The position numbers and the translations under genes were made by a program. The notes under the pieces are model-generated. The model was given only the letters and a program-made list of their open reading frames with translations. It ran no database searches and was not told where the DNA came from. A stretch of DNA of 64,000 nucleotides from Planococcus citri (taxonomy: Eukaryota > Arthropoda > Insecta > Hemiptera > Pseudococcidae): contig NC_088677.1 in assembly GCF_950023065.1 (NCBI RefSeq), positions 33,501,230 to 33,565,229 of the forward strand. Direction: 5' to 3'. Shown here piece by piece: positions 1-12,954 of this stretch (positions are counted from its first letter, which is position 1; the number at the start of each line of letters is the position of its first letter).

Positions 1-1448
1 GTAGGTAGCTAGGTACTCAATAAATTTTATGTACATAAATTGTCAGCTTGATACACTTGCATTTTGAAGTCTACTATTTTAATTCATCAGATTGGAAAAA
101 TGCATAATATAAAGTTGTAAAACGTACACGTATAGAAGCTAGCTACGTATACTGTGGTTAAAGAGTGCATTGTTCATATTTCCAGAATTTGTAGGCAGAG
201 ACAACAGACCCATACACATTGTATACAGCCAGCTCGTGTACATATAGATACACAGCGCCTCTACGAGCGTAGGGTATTATACTTGCCGCAATTCATCTAT
301 CACATGCAGCTTTACTGATGTATTTATGCATCGCGGCTTCAGCCGGATGATGAAGAGAATGGCCGGATAACAGGGAGAGAATTTGCATGACCGGATTATA
401 AGGTTTGGCGGATAATCGGAAGTCTACCGTTGTATTTAAAAAATTAACGTTCAATTTGAGGTACTGAAAACAAATGGGGTTACGGATACAGCTAGACGAG
501 ACGCGTGGTTGCGGCGAAAGGGACCTTAATTAAAGGGCGAAAAAAACGAGACTGAAAAATGTTGCTAGTATTGAAGAGTCTTTGTTTTATGTGTGGTTTT
601 TTTGTTGTCTTTTATTGATGAAGAAATGGGCTGGAAAACCTTGAATTGATCTAGGCAAAATTAACATAGAATATATGCTCGGTCATGCTAAAAAAATCTT
701 GTGAAACGTGAAACGAAACAAAAATATTGCAGTAGGTAAATTTTAGTGATAGGTATGCTTCATCTTCAACCATCATTGTCAATGTTGTTTCAAAGGTCCC
801 AGTTAAAAATAAATCATCACAAAAAATCGAATTTTGCATCAGTTGATTTTTTTTCAAATATTTGTACATAATAAAGTGTTTGATCTTGAGTGATCAATCA
901 GTGTTGCAAATAATCAAAAATCAAATCGTTCTAATTTTTTAAATCCTTTATTTGGGTCCTAATCACGTGATCACAGTCGAGTATTCGTACAAAATCAAAA
1001 AGAAAAGATTGCTATTACTTTATTTTTGAAAATCTAGAAAAAATAACTGAGTAGGTAGGAATCAACTTGAACTGATACATTTGACATTAACCGATAAAGT
1101 GCATTTTTAAAGTCTCCATTAATTAAAATTTTTGGTATCGAAGTTGATTTTGGGATTTTTAGCAAATCTTTGAAATTTGAAAAGCTGCTGGGTCATTCTA
1201 AGACAAATCGGCGGATTTTTGCACGAGGGGTCTTCGATTTTTTTCAAAATAAGATCATGTATAGACTATAGAGGTCATCAAACGATAGAGAATGATGCAA
1301 ACCGGACATTTTTTCAATTTTTTTTGGTGGAGCGTGAGACTTCAAAGTTTTCCAAAACGACCGAAAATGGAAAATTTCAGTTGCAAATTGCTCCGATTGT
1401 ACGTTGGATAGAATTTTGAACTTTAAAAAAAAATTGTAGTACTTCGAG
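1..1448. other. Intergenic or far-upstream DNA, no gene seen
   Basis: AT-rich DNA with only short unrelated open frames. Around 335-425 there are several near-copies of a GCCGGAT word (CCGGATGATGA, GGCCGGATAA, GACCGGATTA, GGCGGATAAT), probably a local degenerate repeat. I see no promoter, splice-bounded coding segment or RNA gene. Confidence 0.5.
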
Positions 1449-1479
1449 AGGGGTACATTTCCCCCTACCCACCCATTTT

Positions 1480-1904
1480 GAGAGGGGCGGTAAAAAGCAC
1501 CTAGAAGGATAGTGCTAGGTTAGTGCTGGTTAATGCACGCATCCCCGACGTTAGTGCACGCCCCCTTCACCCCCATTTTTTAAAAAATATGTGGGGGGGT
1601 ACAGGGAAACGTGGTACCCCCCCATTCGCGGAAGGGGGTTAAAAACCACCTAGAAGGTTAGTGCTAGGTTAGTGCTGGTTAGTGCACGCATCCTCGACGT
1701 TAGTGCACGCCCCCTTCACCCCCATTTTTTAAAAAACATGTGGGGGGGTACAGGGAAACGTGGTACCCACCCATTCACGGAAGGGGGTTAAAAACCACCT
1801 AGAAGGTTAGTGCTAGGTTAGTGCTGGATAGTGCACGCATTCCCGACGTTAGTGCACGCCCCCTTCACCCCCATTTTTTAAAAAATATGTGGGGGGGTAC
1901 GGAG
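1480..1904 (+). repeat. 149-bp tandem repeat, about 3 copies, in the left palindrome arm
   Basis: The marker CTAGAAGG recurs at 1501, 1650 and 1799, a period of 149 bp. Each unit holds AGTGCTAGGTTAGTGCTGG, a TTAGTGCACGC segment, CCCCCTTCACCCCCA, TTTTTTAAAAAA and a run of G. Units differ by point changes, for example CATCCCCGACG, CATCCTCGACG and CATTCCCGACG in order. Confidence 0.9.
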
Positions 1905-2668
1905 AAATGATTTACGAAAAAAGGGGAAGAACGTCGTTGAAATGGTTGAAACCCACATAGTTCGACTCAGTTTCGTTAGTGCTGGTTAGTGCACACACCT
2001 ACACAATCACTCCTCCCCCTCTCCTCTAACTTCCCCTCACCCTCACTATTACACGAAATGTTGGCATCTGGAAAAATGTGTGCTGTGTAAATATCGATGC
2101 TTCATTGTCTGTAAAACCACATACTTACGAGTAGGTATACCATAAGTTTCAATCAGTACAGATTCAATTTTGACTTCTTTATTACAGATACCCTATAAGA
2201 GGGCTAAAATTATTTTTTCGGCAAAAAGTTCAACTGGGATATTCTGAAACATCACTCAAAAAAAAATTTCCACCATTCCCGTACGTACCTACCTACTCGA
2301 CAACTCATTTTTTGAAATAAGTTCAAAACTAGATTTTTTACCAGAGACTAAGAGAGAGGAAACATTTAAAAAAAAAAAAAAAGTTCAATTTGGAAAGTTC
2401 ATGCATCATTCAACCACTAAAAACAGTAGAAAATTAAACAACTTCTTGAAAATCCCACTTCGAGCCAATGGGCAGTGGGCGCGCACCCTTCCCCCTCCCG
2501 CCCGCCCTTATGGGGCGAATAAATTGACAATATGCGTATCGTTTTCATATGAATTGAACCCGCTAAACCACGAATATGAAATTGGATTTGTAGTTGCATC
2601 CCCCTAAGGAGTTTCTTCGAATGTAGCTTTTATATGTAGAAGGGTTAAAAATGACTTCATATTATTTG

Positions 2669-3163
2669 TGGATATACTGAAAGATATCATTCAGAAGACT
2701 GAAGAAATATTTTGGAACGCACGTGTGTCCAATGCTTTGGTGATTATTGCCAATTTTGAAAAATTGAAAAAATTCCTTAATTTTTGGCAAATTTTCTCGA
2801 ATTTTTAAAATCAGAAGCTTTGGCATTGTGTAATTGCGTGCGCTAAGCTCTATAACCAACACTAATAAAAATGAATCGAATTAATTGGATGCTTCAATAA
2901 TTTTTTACACGTATTTCGTAAATCATTCCTCATGATTCACCCCACATTTTTTTTTTCAAAAAAGTGAGAGGGTGGCTGCACTAACGTCAGAAATACGCAG
3001 CTTCACTAACCTTCGCTAACGTGGACAATCAATCTATGTGGGTTTCATTCAGTTTCATGTCATGAGTGGGGGAGCCGTTTCAGGGGACCCACCCAATGAT
3101 TCTTTCATTTAGTGTATTTGGCATCATTAATGCAAAATATTTGCGAAGAATCCCACTGAACAC
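2669..3163. other. Spacer of the large palindrome
   Basis: Unpaired centre. Its right part (about 2900-3060) contains a degraded cousin of the right-arm repeat in the same orientation: TTTCGTAAATCATT, a CCCCACATTTTTT run, GCACTAACGTC and TATGTGGGTTTCA. So the spacer was built from the same repeat family. No coding signal. Confidence 0.65.
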
Positions 3164-3926
3164 GAATATGAAGTCATTTTTAACCCTTCTATAAAAGCTA
3201 CATTCGAAGAAACTCCTTAGGGGGATGCAACTACAAATCCAATTTCATATTCGTGTTTAGCAGGTTCAATTCATATGAAAACGATACTCATATTGTCAAT
3301 TTATTCGCCCCATAAGGGAGGGTGGGGGTGAGGGGTGCGCGCCCACTGCCCATTGGCTCGAAATGGGATTTTCAAGAAGTTGTTTAATTTTCTACTGTTT
3401 TTAGTGGTTGAATGATGCATGACCTTTCCAAATTGAACTTTTTTTTTTTAATGTTTCCTCTCTCTTAGTCTCTGGTAAAAAATCTAGTTTGAACTTATTT
3501 CAAAAAATGAGTTGTCGAGTAGGTAGGTACGTACGAGAATGTGATTCGGCTTGAAAGGTGAAAAGTTTTTTTTGAGTGATGTTTCAGAATATCCCAGTTG
3601 AACTTTTTGCCGAAAAAATAATTTTAGCCCTCTTATAGGGTATCTGTAATAAAGAAGTCAAAATTGAATCTGTACTGATTGAAACTTATGGTATACCTAC
3701 TCGTAAGTATGTGGTTTTACAGACAATGAAGCATCGATATTTACACAGCACACATTTTTCCAGATGCCAACATTTCGTGTAATAGTGAGGGTGAGGGGAA
3801 GTTAGAGGAGAGGGGGAGGAGTGATTGTGTAGGTGTGTGCACTAACCAGCACTAACGAAACTGAGTCGAACTATGTGGGTTTCAACCATTTCAACGACGT
3901 TCTTCCCCTTTTTTCGTAAATCATTT

Positions 3927-4351
3927 CTCCGTACCCCCCCACATATTTTTTAAAAAATGGGGGTGAAGGGGGCGTGCACTAACGTCGGGAATGCGTGCAC
4001 TATCCAGCACTAACCTAGCACTAACCTTCTAGGTGGTTTTTAACCCCCTTCCGTGAATGGGTGGGTACCACGTTTCCCTGTACCCCCCCACATGTTTTTT
4101 AAAAAATGGGGGTGAAGGGGGCGTGCACTAACGTCGAGGATGCGTGCACTAACCAGCACTAACCTAGCACTAACCTTCTAGGTGGTTTTTAACCCCCTTC
4201 CGCGAATGGGGGGGTACCACGTTTCCCTGTACCCCCCCACATATTTTTTAAAAAATGGGGGTGAAGGGGGCGTGCACTAACGTCGGGGATGCGTGCACTA
4301 ACCAGCACTAACCTAGCACTATCCTTCTAGGTGCTTTTTACCGCCCCTCTC
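3927..4351 (-). repeat. 149-bp tandem repeat, about 3 copies, in the right palindrome arm
   Basis: Mirror image of the array at 1480-1904. The unit-specific variants are mirrored one for one: CGTCGGGAATG, CGTCGAGGATG, CGTCGGGGATG from inside to outside. The array was therefore copied as a block, or the arms have been kept alike by gene conversion, after the units had diverged. Confidence 0.9.
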
Positions 4352-4521
4352 AAAATGGGTGGGTAGGGGGAAATGTACCCCTTTGGGAGGGTAATCGACG
4401 AATGATGTCAAAATCGGTGTTGCCACTTTTAAAAACCTAAAAAAATGGATTTAAAAACTTATAATGATCTTGGGGAGTAAAAATTCTGAAAAAATTCTCA
4501 GTTTTAGTCCTTTTTATGTAG

Positions 4522-4565
4522 AATAACTAGGGGGCTCCGCCCCCTGACCGCTTCGCGGCCCAACC
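4522..4565. repeat. GC-rich hairpin at a possible element end
   Basis: A sudden GC island in AT-rich DNA: CTAGGGGGCTCCGCCCCCTG followed by ACCGCTTCGCGG. Both are perfect small hairpins (GGGGGC/GCCCCC and CCGC/GCGG). On the minus strand it ends GCCCCCTAG, the same end as the island at 9341-9435, so both look like ends of one repeat family. A Helitron-type 3' end (hairpin plus CTAG) is possible but unproven. Confidence 0.4.
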
Positions 4566-5520
4566 AACCATTCCTTAATTCCCCCTCCCTTTTACTCTGA
4601 TCAGCTATGCTCTAAAACACGCGCTCACATTCTCATTTTTTCAGCACAACAAAACATACCTACACTGCGTCAAAAATGCTATTGTCTAACAAAAAACAAT
4701 TTTATGACATAGGTATAAATTCATGCAGTGTACCATTAAAAAATAACAATTTATTTTTCAAGCATAATTTACAAATCAAAGATATCCAAGTATAAGCTTT
4801 CAGTAAAGAAACATCTTAAAAATCTAAAAAAAAATTTCCTAACCTCAAACACCTATGTTCTCACTCAAAATTTCGTTTAAATTGTATTTTTTTTTAAATA
4901 CAAAAAATTAAAAAACAATTTTTTCCAAGAGTTTTACAATTCTGAGTATTTATAACTTTTTTTCCATCGCTCAGATAACTGTCAAACGTACCTAATTTTG
5001 TAGAGAATTTTACTTTCCTTACATTTTTTTTCTTCCTTTATAAAAACAAAAAAAATCAGTGCATTTCGTTGTGACGTCAGCTCTAACATGCTTGAATGTA
5101 AGGCTCACCACTACAAATACAGTACAAATTCCACCACTCGAACATTTTCAGTGTATTTCAACTCTCACTACCACAAACATACAGCGTCTTGTAAACGTCT
5201 TGTAAACGCCTTACTAACACTTCTCCGACTTTTGAGTCCGTTTGCTCGTCCACTACCTGCGAATCCGAGAGTTATTGATAGGAGGGTGGGTAGAAGCACT
5301 GCCACAAACACAGATTTCTAAAAGCAGGAACCTAAAAAATGAATATTTTTGCATTTTTGAAATATTTCACCAATATGTAGATGGACATGTGAAAAAATCT
5401 CCCCTCCACCCGCCTCCAATTTTAGTTGAAAGCTTATAAAGAAGTGATGAAGTATTCGTTTCTCTATTTCATTTGAAAAACCAGTTAGATGTGATGAGAT
5501 ATAATTACGAGTAGATCATA
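4566..5520. other. AT-rich stretch, no gene
   Basis: Long A and T runs with a short imperfect duplication CGTCTTGTAAACGTCTTGTAAACGCC near 5188-5213. The short open frames at 5088-5439 overlap each other in two frames and resemble no family I know. Confidence 0.45.
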
Positions 5521-5640
5521 AGAATGTCCGAATCTGATCTGATCAAACAGTTCTTAACTGGTTTGATTAAATTTAAATGTAAGATCTACTCTTATATGGT
5601 AATTTTTGTGATCTGATCAGACTCAATCTTTTCTAGCTGG
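5521..5640. repeat. GATCTGATC-rich repeat fragment
   Basis: Contains AATCTGATCTGATCAAAC near the start and GTGATCTGATCAGACTC near the end, the palindromic words shared with the blocks at 16965, 20380, 52540 and 62060. No function visible. Confidence 0.5.
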
Positions 5641-5963
5641 AAAAACAAAGCGTTTTATAGAAAAAAAAAAACGTCGAAAATTCACTAAAGCAACTTTTTT
5701 GATTTTTAGTAAGTCCTCAAAAATTCAAAAATGAACTCAAGCGCCCAAAACCTTACGAATAACCGCATTCAAAACCTATTGTGGTTACTTTACTTTATTT
5801 ACCACCAAACCTTAACCTGTACAAATTTCAATTTTGCGGTTTTATGTACGAGGAGCACTAAAACAAGATGAAACCACCCGTATCTTTTAATCAAATTTTT
5901 GTAAAAAGGTAGCAAAAATGATGAAATTTTTCACTATTTAAAATAATCCCGATTGGCACATTT

Positions 5964-6165
5964 CTGGTGATATCTGACTACTCATTTCTGCAGTCAGAAA
6001 TTGCCGTTTTGACAGTCAGTTTCGCAGTCTGACTACAATCAACCAATCAGAAACGAGTATTTTTTTGATATTCCAAGATGGCACTGACTTGTCAGAAAAC
6101 TGAGTGGAGATACACACTCAGAACCACAGTCAGATATTGCCGTTTTGGCAGTCAGAAAATACACA
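5964..6165. repeat. CAGTCAG-rich direct repeats
   Basis: A 28-bp unit of the form CAGTCAGA-ATTGCCGTTTT-G-CAGTCAG occurs near 5992 and again near 6130. Between them are further TCTGACTAC and CAGTCTGAC words. Looks like a short degenerate repeat or the subterminal part of a MITE; ends not defined. Confidence 0.45.
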
Positions 6166-6339
6166 TTTTAATTATTTCATTAAACATTGGTCATTACAAA
6201 TTGACTCAAAAGTGATTTAAACATGTTTAATATCCATTCCTCTTCCTTCCAAATGCAAGTTGATGCTACACGATGCAAATATGTTAATAAATTTGCCTAC
6301 CCAGTTTGCCGTAAATGTGCAGTTTCTTCCCTTTCAAAT

Positions 6340-8862
6340 CCAGTTGGCATCGTTTAATGAGGACCAAACAAGCGCGACTCCTTAAAATCATTCACTCAAA
6401 TTAAAAAATATTATCAATGATTATAAAATAAGTCGATATGTCTAATGAATGCCTGGCGTTAGCCGAGTCAAAAGTGACATAACTACCTATAGGTATTTGT
6501 AATTTAAATGCTGGTTGAGATGGGAAAAGAGAATAATTGAAATTTTCCAATATTTCAGTCGTGATTTGCGGGTGACAAAAGAGTAGAAAAAGAACGGAGA
6601 CTTTTCGATACACGCCAGACCAGGTTTCTGTAGCGATATACGAGTGAAACTTGGTGCGGCGTGATTCTCGAGCTCGACGAGTATTAATTGAAATTTCATC
6701 GAAACGCGAAAAACGCCCGGCATTGGCATCGGTACTGGTGAATTAAAACAAAAATAACGTCATACTAATATAAAGTTTTTGGTAAATTATTTTTCGTGTC
6801 AGCCGTACGGAAATAAACTTGACGTAATATCTGAAAAGGAGCGACGTTAAAAATATATATTTATGTTAGAAATTGGTGAACTGGAAAAGTGAAAGTTGAC
6901 GTTGCATGCCTTTGGGACGTAAATCTGTTTTCGATGCATAATGGTAAGACGATGTCCCACGCCTTTTTTCAAATTCAACCAGGGCCTTCCGCGTTTTCTC
7001 TTATAAATGTCAAAAGGTTGACACATCTAGCAACAAAAAAAATTTCTTTTTTTTTGCATGTGTGTGCGGTGTAGTTGGAGGGTCGTTACATTAGGCTGCA
7101 TGTTGATACGCGACCTCACGGACGCTACATGGCACCTTCTGGCTTCTGCGGCTTTATTTGTAGTACGCGTTGCAAAGGTTACGGCCGTTATACACTCCTC
7201 GCGTACGAGTATACACAGCACACAACACATACAGAGTTTTATACCGCAACTCCGCATGCCTGTATCATCGTGTTCAAGCGCCCGAAACCGTACACTCTTA
7301 TCAACATCCTACGGGCAATTTCGCAATAATTATTCCGAACGTCGCACTCGTTTCTCAAATAGCGGCGACATATTTGTAATGAGATTTTATGGTCGCAAAA
7401 TGTCAGCCTTGATAAACGTTACTTTTTACTCGTTATGCTTCGGCCATTACTCGTGAGATTGAGCGCAACCGCTGCGTTCGACTTCGTTAAAATTAAATTG
7501 GCCGCATTTCAACGCAAACCGAAATCTCACCTAAATTAGTATCACTCATATGAAGACCCTTTGTCAATAATTACAAATTAATGTTTCATATTTTTCGAAC
7601 CCAACTATTCCGCTTTTCATTCGATGCCGACTAGATAGCCAACAAGCCCATCTACCTATTGTTTAAATTCAACATCCGTTCGCTACCATGTTTCTTTTTT
7701 CTCGACAGAATTGTAGGTGAGTTTTCCCCTTGAATCTTTTTCCATCTCCGCGGACTGCGAATCAGTGATAATTCAATTTGTACGATTTCATTCGTAGGTA
7801 CCTGCTCTCCCTGTGCTATTTTTTTCTCAAAATATGTTAAATTTAATTTTCTTCAGTGAAAACTAAATTTACAATACTTACCTACATAAGTAGATTTCAG
7901 TCCGCTGGGTGTATTTTGAAATAAATAGAGAAAGGTGAGATGAAAGGGGAAGGGAATGTTCAGATATGTCTGTAGGATCAAGAAAAAAAAACAGCTGAGA
8001 AAAATTTAACATTCAATTGCCTCTCCTGATCTTGGGTATAATTTTTAAAAATGTGAATAGGTACGAATAAGTCCTACGTGCCCATTGAATGAAGCAAAGA
8101 TAACTTGAATTTCAACAAAAATTGGCAAGGAAGTTTTCTTTGAGTGGAAGACTCCAGAAAAATGTAGAGTTTTTTGACCAAACAGGAGACTAGGCAAGGG
8201 ATCAACCTCACGGTAAAGGTAATTATTGGAAGGAAAACGTAAATTCTTGACCCCCTCCCCTGGATGGATTTGAATTTTTACTCTCTACACCTCTTTGATC
8301 CACAGAACTTGAAATTCGATAACCACTTAACTCTCTTCCGGCATTTTTATGAGAAATGATTCGCAAAAATTACGATTTCTTAAATTATTTTATGACATTT
8401 TCTTGCATTAAACGTTGAATTTTGGAAAAATTACTGCTGGATTTTGTGCTCAATAGGTTGAAATAGCCTAACAGGCAACCTTTTCTCACAATCATATTTC
8501 GCGACTGTCAATTCTGATCAATGATCATTCATATCAAAATCAGATATGCACGTACCTATCTCTGTACTTACTACATATAAAGCTGCAAGAAAAATAAATA
8601 CCCCAAAAATACCCGAAAAATCAGAAAAAAAATTCCCAGCCTGATCTATGGCACATAGAGAGCTAATTTTTTTTTTAATCGACAGCTTAACGTCTTATCT
8701 CTAGAATATTGAAAAAACGCGGGGCAAAAATTTTAAAGGGCCCAAATGTTCAGTTGAAATGGGTTGTTCTTTCTTGCCGTTCTTTTGATTATTCTCAAAT
8801 ATATCAAGAACGAAAAAAGCTAGAAAAGTGGTTAATATCTCATTTTGAAGAGCATTGAATTC
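6340..8862. other. Low-repeat stretch with a CpG-richer core, no gene supported
   Basis: About 6600-7500 is richer in G+C and CpG than its surroundings and holds a 132-codon open frame (7058-7456, +) with overlapping shorter frames on both strands. None shows a recognisable domain, and the frames conflict. It could be an upstream regulatory region or untranslated exon of the ADAM gene, but I cannot show that. The rest is plain AT-rich DNA. Confidence 0.35.
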
Positions 8863-8992
8863 TGAACATTTCCCTCGCTTACATTACTCTTCTAGGGTTT
8901 TTAGTTTTTGAGCTATTTCGAATCCAAATTTGAATTGAATTATCTTGAAAACTAAATATTCTAGATGGGTACTGCAAGTGAGGGAAATGTTC
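8863..8992. repeat. Imperfect hairpin
   Basis: TGAACATTTCCCTCGCTTAC at 8863 pairs with the segment ending AGTGAGGGAAATGTTCA at 8992, with arms of about 47 bp and several mismatches. A short foldback remnant. Confidence 0.6.
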
Positions 8993-9340
8993 AAAATTTC
9001 ATGTACATTAACATGGTGAAAACAGATTAGCAAAAAGTTTATTAGATCGTGCAATTTTGATAGTTTTTTTAAGGTATTTTAAAACAAAAATCCGTTAAGA
9101 GAATGCATGCACTTACACACCCACACAAGCACACACATCACAACCAACGTACGCGACAACGCATCGCAATGCATGTCGTTATACCAGTGACCAGACGAGA
9201 TGTGCGCACCCAAAAAATAAATTCTTGCATATGCAAGGATTATGCAAATGGAATACTGCCTTATGAAGCTAGAAATTATTATTAAAATGATGATGCTTTC
9301 GTATTTTTTAACGTTGAGCATTCAATTGGAGTGAGTGGTG

Positions 9341-9435
9341 TGCTTTTAATAGGCGAGTTCCTCGGGCTTTGTCCGAGGAACGAGCAGTCACGTCGAGCGC
9401 CCAAGCGAAGCGAGGGCGTGAGCAGAGCCCCCTAG
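9341..9435. repeat. GC-rich hairpin island ending CCCCCTAG
   Basis: Contains the hairpin CCTCGGGCTTTGTCCGAGG and AAGCGAAGCGAGGGCGTGAG, and ends in GAGCCCCCTAG. Its end matches the reverse complement of the 4522-4565 island. GC content is far above the flanks. Possibly a Helitron-like 3' end; a short CA-rich stretch lies nearby at 9114-9141. Confidence 0.4.
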
Positions 9436-9441
9436 TCTATT

Positions 9442-12400
9442 ATAAAATTTCAAACAGCATTTGTATTTGTATATTAATGTAAGTACCTATGTACCTACCT
9501 AAATACAAATTTTGCATTGAATTTAAAAATTCGTCTTTTATACGTCTACGTGATATCGTAAAGTAAATACGGAACGCATATAATATACAAATGGGTATTC
9601 GTAGTTAATCTTTATAATTTTCTGAATATTTTAATGAATTAACATCGTTCTGTTCGTACTAGCAATCTTAATTCGGATGAAATTATTTATTCAAAACATA
9701 GTTTTGCGGATGTCTTCGCTTAGTTATTCACCATAACACAACTTCTTATACATGCGTAAAGAAAATGCCAAAAACAATTTGAACTTTCACTGAAATAATG
9801 AAAGTAAATTCGCAGTGACTGAGAAAAGCCTAGAATTTTCAGAAACAATTTATCGAATAAGTAGGTATACTAGTGTAAAGAGATTTTATTGTCAACTGAA
9901 CTAACGTAACAGAAGTATATGTAGAGGTACAAGATATACCACCTATGGTTTAGATTTATAACAAAAACAATTATTAAAAGATTATAATTTTTTTTTAATG
10001 AAAGAATTTTCATTTTCATTAGTCAAAAATGTTTAATATGTATGAAAATTATCACGCATGATTTTCAACGTAGGTACCTACTTACCTACCTAACTTTTCA
10101 AAAATTAATAATCTGTAGCCTTTTTGATTCTTATAGGTAATAATTAATCGTATCATCTATAAATAGGTACATAATATAGCTTTACACCATAGGTATGTAC
10201 TTGATTTTCTGCGTTCAGAGAATTTCATCTTTTTGTTATAAAGTTCACTTGAAATAAGCATAGGTATTTACCGTTCAAAAAAGAATACACTCTTCATGTT
10301 TATTATTGTAGAAACCTCTTTTATAAATTTTTCACCGTTTCTGTCCTTTAGCTTCCTTTGAATAAATTTATTGAAGCGACGAAAAGCTTATAAAAATACT
10401 AAACAGCAAACTCGAGCGCTTGTATCATTTATAACTTTCCATTGGTAAAATTACTAAACGTGTTTTTTTTCGAAATAATAATAAAAACGAAATTCTAAGA
10501 CGTATGGTAAATAGCTAGGGTTGCTAGGTACCCTGCCTACTCCTTTTTCAAACCTCAAATCTGAAATTCCGCCAACTACGTTTTAAATAATGCGGTGATT
10601 ACGTTTTTAACGCAAGTTTTTTTATAAACAAATCTGATTTCGATCGAGTTTTCTTCGTTCATCTTCGTTTCGGGTTGAAGTATACTGTAATTCGGCCATT
10701 GAAAAAATTTAACAGTTTGGCAAGAGTAATTTTCCCTTGCTTGTAGATTTCCATTACATTGTAACGTCAGTTTAGTAGAACAGAGTGGAATACTCGATAA
10801 GGGTTTTTTCCGGTGAGGTAACGTTTTTTTTTTGTTTTTTTTTAACGAACATTTTTTTCGTTTTTGTTTGTTTGTTTTTTTTTTCTTAAGAACGTGTTTA
10901 AAAAATTATTCTTTACAGTTTTTTCATTTCTCATGATAAAAAACAAAAATAAAAATAAAAAAATAGACAAATATTGGAAAATTACTCAAATGTCATATAA
11001 GCAGACAAAGTTAAGCTAATATTGCGAAAATTGAAAGAAAAAATCTAAAAAAATGCCTAAGATGTGGTAAAAATTGTTGAAAATGACTGCAAAAATTGCT
11101 TCAAATAGGTACGTAATATTATGAAAGAAATTGCGGGAAGTTTCTAAAAAAAAATGTGATTTATGAGATTCATCATTTTTTAATAATGGTTTTAAAACCA
11201 AAATCATACGTTTTTTCAATGTTTTGCATTAATTGTGTTTTTCTTACACGTAACTTAGTTATATTAAAATAAAAATGAAAAAAAATTAAATTTTTGTATC
11301 TATAGTTTTGAATGGCTTTGAAAATTAAGAATAGCATCACCTATCTTCAAAGAGTTGAAATATGTATCTTGGAACAAACAAACTATGATATGTACATAAA
11401 AATGATGAATATTCCACATCAATTTTAACTCAGTTTATCGAGTAAAGTCGATGAAAACGTAATCAGAAAAATATGTAGGAAAAAACTTTCGATATTCAGT
11501 AGGTACCAATGGATCTTCTAACCAATGGCAAAAAAAATTCGGGTCAAATAGGTGACTGCGAGTTATACAGGAAACATTGCCTCGTTAGTGGAGACTAAAA
11601 TCAAACATAATATTGATTGAATACGAAGCATACTGTGTAGCTTGTAGGCCTGCCATCAAGGAAAATGCGTCAGCTACAATAAAACATCGCATCTTTATTC
11701 TTTAGCGATAAAAAAAAATAAAAATCACGATGTGAAGGTATTTCATATTTATAGTTATTTAATAAACCGTGAGATAAGGCTGGTGGAAGTTGGAAAATAG
11801 TTCTAGAAGGTGTACATCTGCACACAGCGATATGTTCTGTATAAAAATTACGCTAGAATATCATAAATTAGGTAATCTTTTCATTCTCATTGCACCTAAG
11901 GGAAAAGAAATCAACAAAATTATCTTTGCTTTATATAACCTGTTAACGTGGTAGTTTAATGCCATTATAGGTAGGTACTTACCATTTAATGGCTGACAAG
12001 AGAATAGCGATTTCAATTTTCCAGCAGTTTTGTATACGTAGGTATTGTATACCTATGCTTACTACGTAGGTACTCATTCTTGCAACTTTCTTTTTTCATT
12101 CGACGAACTAAGATAGGTCCTCGGTTTGAGAAATTCAATTCAGTTAAAGAGCAGAATAATGACGAAAGTAATTGTATAAAAATTTATTGATTTGTCCAAC
12201 TGTATAGAATATTCCATTCTATACATACTTATAAGTAGGTACGAGTAGATAAGAAACAAGCTTCCGTTGATTATGTACGTGATGTTGCATTTTTCATTAT
12301 GCTGCTGCAAGAAGAAGAAAAAGCGAATAGTTGAAATTGTTTGATTTCATTATACCTGTTTCAACGCAAATAAGAGCTTTAGAGAAACTTAAGAATTGTA

Positions 12401-12908
12401 GAAATGTATTCATAAAAGTTTTCCTATGTGTTGTTCCCGCGAGAGTATATGTAGTAGCTCATTCAATATGCCAGAACATTCAACTATCATGCGAAAGCTT
12501 TTATCACAATTTATTTGATCTTTGAAAAACATTGAATATTTTTTTTATTTAGTTTTCGTTATTTATTCCGTTTTCCGTTTCGACTCAAATAATATCTACG
12601 AGTACCTACCTACGTTTTGGAGTCTGCTTCCTTTACAGATAAGTCGCGGCGAACTATTCTCAAACAAAAATATGATTAATAAAATATAAGTCGAGTAATC
12701 ATTATTTTACTTGGGTTTTTTCAATAATAGAACTTCAAATGCTGCTGTAGTTTGTTGAGTAAGTAAATAAATAAAATGAATGAATGATCAAAAAACATAA
12801 AACATTGTACGACAAGTGGCGCAGAGTGGCTCAGAATAAGTGTAGGGTGACATGGATTAGTTCTGAATAAATTAGAGGCATTGTAGAAAAACTGCTGAAT
12901 CGTAGGAA
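9442..12908. other. AT-rich intergenic DNA, no gene
   Basis: Homopolymer-rich (notably T-runs at 10826-10886) and dense in TACCTAC/GTAGGTA words. The open frames are all under 70 codons. No splice-bounded coding segment or RNA gene seen. Confidence 0.5.
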
Positions 12909-12954
12909 CCCAGCTGGCAAAGTGCTGCTAATTTGTAAGAAATGCTGCTAATCA

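Larger units (their letters stand above)
1449..4382. repeat. 2.9-kb palindrome: two 1.2-kb inverted arms around a 0.5-kb spacer
   Basis: The left arm, about 1449-2668, reads as the reverse complement of the right arm, about 3164-4382. The arms pair at the outer edge (AGGGGTACATTTCCCCCTAC) and at the inner edge (AATATGAAGTCAT on the right). They are not identical: the GC-rich stretch near 2480-2510 differs from its partner near 3320-3345, and there is an extra segment near 3535-3565 on the right. The differences argue against a simple library artefact. No clear target-site duplication and no coding capacity. Best described as a foldback element or inverted segmental duplication of unknown class. 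Confidence 0.9.

Noticed and set aside
7058..7456. 132-codon frame, the longest in the window
   Set aside because: Overlaps other frames on both strands, no domain, and composition looks like translated CpG-rich non-coding DNA.
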